NCBI GenBank assembly: GCA_030673645.1 | Contig: DAOVIO010000021.1 | Span: 1 to 38,957, forward strand | Direction: 5' to 3' | Source of the DNA: JAGLSB01 sp023135955 | GTDB lineage: Bacteria > Bacteroidota > Bacteroidia > Bacteroidales > GCA-2748055 | Length of the DNA: 38,957 bases | Part shown: in pieces, positions 33,850 through 38,957 of the stretch | Numbering within the stretch: position 1 is the stretch's first letter | How the letters are laid out: each line of letters begins with the position of its first letter | Program-made: the position numbers and the translations under genes | Notes under the pieces: generated by a model | The model's input: the letters and a program-made list of their open reading frames with translations, nothing else | What the model was told of the DNA's origin: nothing | Database searches by the model: none

Positions 33850-36087
33850 ATGGCAAACCGTAGACAGTTTTTAAAATTATCCACTATTGGTATTGGCGGA
33901 ATGACTGTGGGGTTGGGGGCATGCAAATACATTGATGATTTCACTGAAATCAAGAATAACCCCGATGAACTCACTATTAACCTCACCCGTACTCCAACAT
34001 ATTGTGAAGTTTGCTTTTGGAAATGCGCAGGTTGGGTTTACAAAACAAAAGATGGCCACATTTGGAAAATCATTGGAAACGATGAAGACCAACACAGTAA
34101 TGGGCGCTTTTGTCCCAGAGGTACAGGAGGAGTTGGTATGTATTATGATGAAGACAGGCTAAAGACTCCTTTAATAAGAACAGGAAAAAGAGGTGAGTTT
34201 AAATTCCGCGAAGCAAGTTGGGATGAAGCTTTGGATCTTGTAGCTGAAAACATGAAAAAAATATCAGCTGAACATGGCGCGGAGTGTATAGCTTTGCTGA
34301 CTCATGGCTCTGGAGGTAAATTTTTTGGAGATACTTTAAAAGCCTTTGGCTCAACCAATATAGCGGCTCCATCTTATGCTCAATGTCGTGGTCCTCGCGA
34401 AGTAGCCTTCACCAATACCTTTGGTGAGGGAATAGGATCTCCGGAAAGAACAGATATTCGCGACACAAAATGTCTGGTTTTAATTGGTTCCCACTTGGGT
34501 GAAAATATGCACAACGGTCAGGTTCAGGAAATGTCTGCTGCCATTGACAAAGGTGCTACAATAATTACTGTTGACCCAAGATTTTCAGTTGCTGCCGGCA
34601 AATCAAAATACTGGCTTCCAATTAAGCCCGCAACTGATTTGGCATTATTACTTGCATGGATACATGTGATAATCTATGAGGAATGGTACGATAAAAGATA
34701 TGTAGAGAAATATACTTTTGGATTTGATTATCTCAAAGAGCATGTTAGAACCATGACTCCCGAATGGGCTTATGGAAAAACTACCATCCAGCCAGATATT
34801 ATAAGAAAAACAGCAAAGGAAATGGCAAATGCCTCTCCTGCTGTAATTATTCATCCCGGACGCCATGTTACTTGGTATGGCGATGATACCCAAAGATTAA
34901 GAGCTGTTGCAATATTAAATGCTTTATTAGGCTCCTGGGGGCGAAGAGGAGGCTTTTATGCTCCATCTAAACTAAGTGTTCCTTCATACCCGCATCCTGA
35001 GTTTCCTAAACCTGCAAGAACATGGAGAGATGCTTTCCCGGGAAAATATAATCTTGCTGATGAAACTCTGGCTTCAGGAGTTTGTGATGCAACAATTCCT
35101 TCGATTGACAGATCATGTAATTTCAAAATGTGGATCGTGAATGGTACTAACCTGATTAACACTTTGCCAGACACCGCAAAAACCCTTGAAGCTATTGACG
35201 CTTTGGATTTTATTGTTGTTGTGGATACCATGCCAATGGAAATAGTTAGTTACGCAGATGTAGTACTACCAGAATGCACATATCTTGAAAGATACGACGC
35301 CATAAGAGTAAGCCCTCATCGAAAACCTGCCATCGCTTTAAGAATGCCTGCGGTTGAGCCTAAATATAATACTAAACCTGCATGGTGGATTGCCAAGCAG
35401 CTGGCTGAAAAGCTTGGACTTGGACATTTTGTACCTTATGATAATATTGAGGAAATGCTCAATTGGCAACTTAAAGAAGTTGGCTCTTCATTAGAAGAAA
35501 TGCAAAAAATAGGCGTAAAAACCTACGAGCGCGAATGGGATGATTTATATTTTACTGAAAATGAGGATGTGGAATTCTTTACCAATACCGGTAAGATTGA
35601 GTTGTATTCCAGTTCTTTTGTGGAGCAAGGTTTTGATGCCATGCCAAATTATACAGAGCACCCTCAACCTCCCGAGGGTTTTTACCGTCTCAACTACGGG
35701 CGAGCTCCAATGCATACATTTTCACGTACTGCCAATAATGCTAACCTGACAGATTTGATGGAAGAAAATGTATTGTGGGTTAATCCAAAAGTTGCAAGTC
35801 TCTGGAACTTGGAAAATGCTCAGCCGGTTTGGCTAATTAATCAGGATGGCATAGTATCTTCATTTCCTATTAAAGTAAGGATTACTGAAAGAATTCGTTG
35901 GGATTCAGTTTATATGGTACACGGATTCGGACATGCCCAAAAACAACTTACTAGATGTTACGGAAAAGGAGCCAGCGATACGCAATTGATTAGCAATGTA
36001 ATGGAAGACCCAATTATGGGAGGGACCGGAATGAGGGGAAATTTTGTTAGTTTTTTAACTGAAAAACCAGAGGAGGCCATACTATGA
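33850..36087 (+). CDS. psrA: Molybdopterin oxidoreductase catalytic subunit, polysulfide/thiosulfate reductase type
   Basis: The 745-residue protein starts with a Tat signal (NRRQFLK) whose hydrophobic part ends in LGAC, a lipobox with Cys25. A [4Fe-4S] site follows (Cys52, Cys55, Cys59, Cys88). The bis-MGD domain carries SYAQCRGPR, where Cys179 is the likely Mo ligand, as in PsrA/PhsA. It belongs to the DMSO-reductase family; with a four-cluster ferredoxin and an NrfD-type membrane subunit downstream it forms a PsrABC-like complex facing the periplasm. Polysulfide is the favoured substrate; thiosulfate, tetrathionate or arsenic oxyanions are alternatives that sequence reading cannot separate. 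It overlaps psrB by 4 bases. Confidence 0.88.
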   Translation: MANRRQFLKLSTIGIGGMTVGLGACKYIDDFTEIKNNPDELTINLTRTPTYCEVCFWKCAGWVYKTKDGHIWKIIGNDEDQHSNGRFCPRGTGGVGMYYDEDRLKTPLIRTGKRGEFKFREASWDEALDLVAENMKKISAEHGAECIALLTHGSGGKFFGDTLKAFGSTNIAAPSYAQCRGPREVAFTNTFGEGIGSPERTDIRDTKCLVLIGSHLGENMHNGQVQEMSAAIDKGATIITVDPRFSVAAGKSKYWLPIKPATDLALLLAWIHVIIYEEWYDKRYVEKYTFGFDYLKEHVRTMTPEWAYGKTTIQPDIIRKTAKEMANASPAVIIHPGRHVTWYGDDTQRLRAVAILNALLGSWGRRGGFYAPSKLSVPSYPHPEFPKPARTWRDAFPGKYNLADETLASGVCDATIPSIDRSCNFKMWIVNGTNLINTLPDTAKTLEAIDALDFIVVVDTMPMEIVSYADVVLPECTYLERYDAIRVSPHRKPAIALRMPAVEPKYNTKPAWWIAKQLAEKLGLGHFVPYDNIEEMLNWQLKEVGSSLEEMQKIGVKTYEREWDDLYFTENEDVEFFTNTGKIELYSSSFVEQGFDAMPNYTEHPQPPEGFYRLNYGRAPMHTFSRTANNANLTDLMEENVLWVNPKVASLWNLENAQPVWLINQDGIVSSFPIKVRITERIRWDSVYMVHGFGHAQKQLTRCYGKGASDTQLISNVMEDPIMGGTGMRGNFVSFLTEKPEEAIL

Positions 36088-36617
36088 GATATGCAATGGC
36101 AATAGACACTAAAAAATGTGTTGGCTGCTCCGATTGCGTGATAGCATGTCAGACAGAAAATAATGTTCCGATCGGATATTGTCGTGATTGGATCGTTGAA
36201 GTTACCGATGGAACCTATCCACAATTAGAAATGGAGATTCGTTCTGAGAGATGTAATCACTGCGACAACTCTCCTTGTGTACGTTGTTGCCCTACCGGAG
36301 CCAGTCATATTGTTGAGGGGGGAATTGTTCTTGTTACTCCAAATGAATGTATTGGTTGTGGAGCCTGCATCGCATCCTGTCCATACGATGCGCGATATCC
36401 TCATCCGGATGGACATGTGGATAAGTGTACTTTTTGTGTTCACCGTGTTGAGAAAGGTCAGCAACCCGCATGTGTAGGAGTATGTCCTACAAACTGTCTA
36501 TATTTTGGCGACCTTGATGACCCCAAGAGTGAGGTTTCAGAAATTTTAAAAACAAGAAAATACAAAACTCTTATCCCACAAGCAGGGACAGAGCCACAGC
36601 TATATTTTCTCATTTAA
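36084..36617 (+). CDS. psrB: Electron-transfer ferredoxin subunit with four [4Fe-4S] clusters
   Basis: The 177-residue protein contains four cysteine groups typical of the PsrB/DmsB/NrfC family: CVGCSDCVIAC (12-22), CNHCDNSPCVRCCP (57-70), CIGCGACIASCP (89-100) and CTFC with CVGVCPTNC (115-138). It would pass electrons from the membrane subunit to the molybdenum subunit on the periplasmic face. It lacks its own signal peptide, so it is expected to cross the membrane as a Tat hitchhiker with PsrA. The ATG overlaps the psrA stop (ATGA). The membrane subunit gene follows 20 bases later. Confidence 0.93.
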   Translation: MRYAMAIDTKKCVGCSDCVIACQTENNVPIGYCRDWIVEVTDGTYPQLEMEIRSERCNHCDNSPCVRCCPTGASHIVEGGIVLVTPNECIGCGACIASCPYDARYPHPDGHVDKCTFCVHRVEKGQQPACVGVCPTNCLYFGDLDDPKSEVSEILKTRKYKTLIPQAGTEPQLYFLI

Positions 36618-36637
36618 AAATTGAAAAATAAAATCTT

Positions 36638-37579
36638 ATGAGAGAAGAAATTATCACTAGCGGAAGGATGAATCCCAAGATTGATCCCTATCTGAATATC
36701 TGGCATTGGGAGATACCAATTTACCTTTTCCTTGGTGGACTCGCGGCTGGCATTCTATTTTTCGCTGCCTTTTATACAATCAATGGTAAAGAAAAAGATT
36801 TTCCTACCGCAATAGAAAAAACTCCTTTGATAGTTCCGTTTTTATTAGTTATTGGGCTAATTTCATTGTTTTTAGACCTGCATCATAAGCTTTATTTCTG
36901 GCGACTTTATACAACTATAAGATTAGAATCGCCTATGTCGTGGGGAGCCTGGGTACTTATGATTGTGACACCCTTATCTTTTATTTGGGCTGCAATACAT
37001 TTAAAGAAAGTCTTCCCTTCATTTAAATGGCCCTTTCCCTGGCTTGATATTATTGAAGAATTTTTTATAAAATATAAAAAAGTAATTGCCTGGGCAATGA
37101 TAATATCCTCCTTAATTCTTGGGATGTATACGGGAATATTATTATCGGCATTTAATGCACGTCCGTTATGGAACACATCTATTCTGGGGCCTTTGTTTCT
37201 TGTATCCGGATTATCAACAGGGGCTGCAATGAATATTCTCTTCGCCAAAACTCATTTAGAGAAAAAAACTTTTTCTACTATAGATTTAGCACTAATTGGT
37301 GTAGAACTATTTCTTATTGTGCATCTTTTCATGGGTCTCCTTGCCAGTACTCAGGTACAAATTGATGCTGCGAGTCTATTTCTGGGTGGATCCTATACAG
37401 CTGCATTCTGGGTATTGGTAGTTTTAATGGGTATGGTAATTCCTGCTATACTAGAAATATTAGAATTATGGAAATTTAAAATCCCCTTATTTGTTCCTGC
37501 TCTGCTGGTAATCTTTGGGGGTATTTTACTTAGGTTTATTATTACCTTTGCCGGCCAAACCAGTAGGTGGCTTTATTGA
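36638..37579 (+). CDS. psrC: NrfD/PsrC-family membrane subunit (quinone-interacting)
   Basis: The 313-residue protein has about eight transmembrane helices, beginning with WHWEIPIYLFLGGLAAGILF, the NrfD/PsrC entry motif. Later come LDLHHKLYFWRLY and SWGAWVLM, also common in this family. It anchors the complex and exchanges electrons with menaquinone. The family has no haem; no His-rich b-type cytochrome pattern (PhsC type) is seen. With psrA and psrB it makes a complete three-subunit enzyme. The first of two YeeE-like genes starts 22 bases downstream. Confidence 0.92.
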   Translation: MREEIITSGRMNPKIDPYLNIWHWEIPIYLFLGGLAAGILFFAAFYTINGKEKDFPTAIEKTPLIVPFLLVIGLISLFLDLHHKLYFWRLYTTIRLESPMSWGAWVLMIVTPLSFIWAAIHLKKVFPSFKWPFPWLDIIEEFFIKYKKVIAWAMIISSLILGMYTGILLSAFNARPLWNTSILGPLFLVSGLSTGAAMNILFAKTHLEKKTFSTIDLALIGVELFLIVHLFMGLLASTQVQIDAASLFLGGSYTAAFWVLVVLMGMVIPAILEILELWKFKIPLFVPALLVIFGGILLRFIITFAGQTSRWLY

Positions 37580-37601
37580 CAAAATAGTTAAAATCTGATT
37601 T

Positions 37602-38129
37602 ATGACAACAAAAGAACAAAAATCAAAAGCTTACATGAATCCTTACCTTGCAGGTGTTTTGTTGGGTATCATTTTGCTTATGGCATATTTTGTTTCAGGG
37701 CGCGGACTTGGAGCAAGTGGAGCAATTAAAAGTGCGATTGTAACAACTGTAGATGCTGTAGCTCCAGCTCATGCTGAAAAAGCTTCTTACTTTTCTGATT
37801 ATAAAGAAGCTCACCCGAAGCCTATGAAAGCCTGGTTAGTTTTTGAAATGCTTGGTGTATTGGTTGGCGGATTTCTTTCTGGAGCACTCTCTGGAAGACT
37901 AAAACTTAAAGTCGAACATTCACCGAAAATTACTTCAAAAAGAAGGCTGATTTTTGCATTAATAGGTGGTGTCCTTTTTGGATTTGGGTCGCAGTTAGGA
38001 CGTGGATGCACAAGTGGGTCTGCTCTTAGCGGAATGGCTGTTCTTTCACTTGGTGGATTTATTTCAATGGCTGCCATTTTTGGAACAGGTTATGCATTGG
38101 CATATTTTGTTCGAAAAAACTGGATTTGA
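37602..38129 (+). CDS. YeeE/YedE family half-size sulfur-transport protein (first half)
   Basis: The 175-residue protein has about four to five membrane helices and the family motif GRGCTSGSALSG around Cys136. Known YeeE/TsuA proteins of about 350 residues import thiosulfate through conserved cysteines; in some bacteria the family is split into two half-proteins (PmpA/PmpB). Here it forms a pair with the next gene. An internal hydrophilic segment (VDAVAPAHAEKASYFSDYKE) separates the first helix from the rest. The position right after psrC suggests import or recycling of thiosulfate or other sulfane sulfur for or from the reductase. The exact substrate is unknown. Confidence 0.85.
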   Translation: MTTKEQKSKAYMNPYLAGVLLGIILLMAYFVSGRGLGASGAIKSAIVTTVDAVAPAHAEKASYFSDYKEAHPKPMKAWLVFEMLGVLVGGFLSGALSGRLKLKVEHSPKITSKRRLIFALIGGVLFGFGSQLGRGCTSGSALSGMAVLSLGGFISMAAIFGTGYALAYFVRKNWI

Positions 38130-38191
38130 GAATGAGGAGTGTGATAAAAGTGATTATAAATAAGTAGTAGTTAAAAAATAAATATAATAAA

Positions 38192-38782
38192 ATGGGTCCT
38201 TTAGTAGCAAATGAAATAATAACGACAGATACAAATCTGGTTTTTGCATTTCTTATAGGAATCGGGTTCGGTTTCGTTTTGGAAGGTGCCGGCTTTTCTT
38301 CAAGCCGAAAACTTGCCGGAGTTTTTTACGGTTACGATACCGTTGTACTTAAAGTCTTTTTTACCGCAGCCATTACAGCCATGATTGGTTTGTTATTTTT
38401 AAGCCTTTTTGGATGGATTGATTTGAGTCTGATTTATATCAATCCTACTTTCTTATATTCAGCAATTGCTGGCGGAGTAATAATGGGAGCGGGATTTATT
38501 CTTGGCGGATTCTGCCCGGGAACAAGTTTTTGTGGGGCCTCAATTGGAAAGATTGATGCTATGGTATTTATAGTGGGCTTAATCCTTGGGATATTTATTT
38601 TTGGAGAAGGATATCCTTTATGGGAAGATTTCTATAAAGCTAAATTTCTTGGTATTCCCAAAATTAGTGAGTTTATGGGAATCAAAGACGGACTTATGGC
38701 TTTAATTATAGTCTTGGTAGCCTTTGGAATGTTCTGGATTGGTGAATGGGCTGAGAAAAAATTTCCAAGAGAAGAATATTAA
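38192..38782 (+). CDS. YeeE/YedE family half-size sulfur-transport protein (second half)
   Basis: The 196-residue protein has about five to six membrane helices. It carries the FxLEGAGFSSSRKLAG segment and the GGFCPGTSFCGASIGKIDA motif with Cys108 and Cys114, both typical of the YeeE/YedE (DUF395) family. It complements the preceding half-size gene, which lies 62 bases upstream, and the two products probably assemble in the inner membrane. The start is ATG at 38192. The gap before it has no recognisable promoter. Confidence 0.85.
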   Translation: MGPLVANEIITTDTNLVFAFLIGIGFGFVLEGAGFSSSRKLAGVFYGYDTVVLKVFFTAAITAMIGLLFLSLFGWIDLSLIYINPTFLYSAIAGGVIMGAGFILGGFCPGTSFCGASIGKIDAMVFIVGLILGIFIFGEGYPLWEDFYKAKFLGIPKISEFMGIKDGLMALIIVLVAFGMFWIGEWAEKKFPREEY

Positions 38783-38868
38783 TCAGATATTAAAAAATAA
38801 AATATTTATAAGTAATAAATTTTTAATTGAACATTGGATATTAATTTCCTGTTCATAAAATAAACATC

Positions 38869-38957
38869 ATGAATTCAAGACTTTTACTGGCTGGTTTTAT
38901 TATTCCGATGGCTCTGATTATAGCTGCAGTGCCATCTAATACAACAAAACAATATAA
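38869..38957 (+). CDS. Start of a membrane or exported protein, 3' end cut by window
   Basis: An ATG at 38869 opens a frame that runs without a stop to the end of the window (29 codons). It encodes MNSRLLLAGFIIPMALII followed by AAVPSN, a typical N-terminal signal or membrane anchor. From memory, Bacteroidota YeeE pairs are often followed by a membrane-anchored rhodanese-domain protein, which would fit, but nothing of such a domain is visible here. It starts 86 bases after the second YeeE-like gene and is the likely next member of the sulfur cluster. Confidence 0.55.
   Translation, partial: MNSRLLLAGFIIPMALIIAAVPSNTTKQY

Noticed and set aside
1..38957. Mobile elements, prophage, CRISPR arrays, tRNA or rRNA genes
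   Set aside because: No transposase, integrase, phage structural gene, regularly spaced repeat or recognisable RNA gene was found by reading both strands.

Overview
The window is a 39-kb, AT-rich stretch of a Bacteroidota chromosome, most likely from the Bacteroidales/Marinilabiliales side of the phylum. Three things point there: a complete porP-gldKLMN (type IX secretion) operon, the neighbourhood of a one-domain GlgA, a DUF4270 lipoprotein, glmS and panC/panD, and TAnnTTTG-type promoter boxes. A molybdenum-dependent, polysulfide-reductase-like complex next to sulfur-import genes suggests an anaerobic or facultative life with sulfur-compound respiration. No tRNA, rRNA, CRISPR, insertion sequence or prophage was seen.

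Region 1 (1-5515, +) is the end of a surface-polysaccharide operon. It holds four of the five steps from UDP-GlcNAc towards UDP-ManNAc3NAcA (aminotransferase cut by the window edge, acetyltransferase, 3-dehydrogenase, 6-dehydrogenase), then galE and rfbB. It ends in a strong palindromic hairpin shared with the convergent glmS operon. Region 2 (5584-9557, -) is a one-domain glycogen synthase, a DUF4270 lipoprotein and glmS. Divergent from it, region 3 (9736-16069, +) holds panC, panD, a flippase-like membrane protein, rfaE2, radA, a small unknown gene and a double-ATPase peptide-type ABC protein. Region 4 is a PBP1A gene (-) divergent from topA and a degenerate arginase-fold gene (+).

Region 5 (22203-28237, +) is the T9SS core: PorP/SprF, GldK, GldL, GldM and GldN, closed by a clear Rho-independent terminator facing manC (-). 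Region 6 (29738-33687, +) carries an MlaE/MlaF lipid-transport pair without a neighbouring MCE protein, a P-loop NTPase, mobA, and a membrane protein that looks like an ECF S-component fused to a T-component. Region 7 (33850-38957, +) is a PsrABC-like respiratory complex followed by two half-size YeeE/YedE sulfur transporters and the start of another membrane or exported protein that runs off the window.

Regions 6 and 7 plausibly work together: MobA makes Mo-bis-MGD for the Tat-exported catalytic subunit, the S-T fusion may import a Mo-related or other small substrate, and the YeeE pair may bring in sulfur compounds. An exact FNR-type palindrome at 29563-29576 and a separate perfect operator-like palindrome at 33798-33815 beside the predicted psrA promoter suggest redox- or sulfur-dependent control. 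These links are inference from position and motifs. All assignments come from reading the sequence, without database searches.
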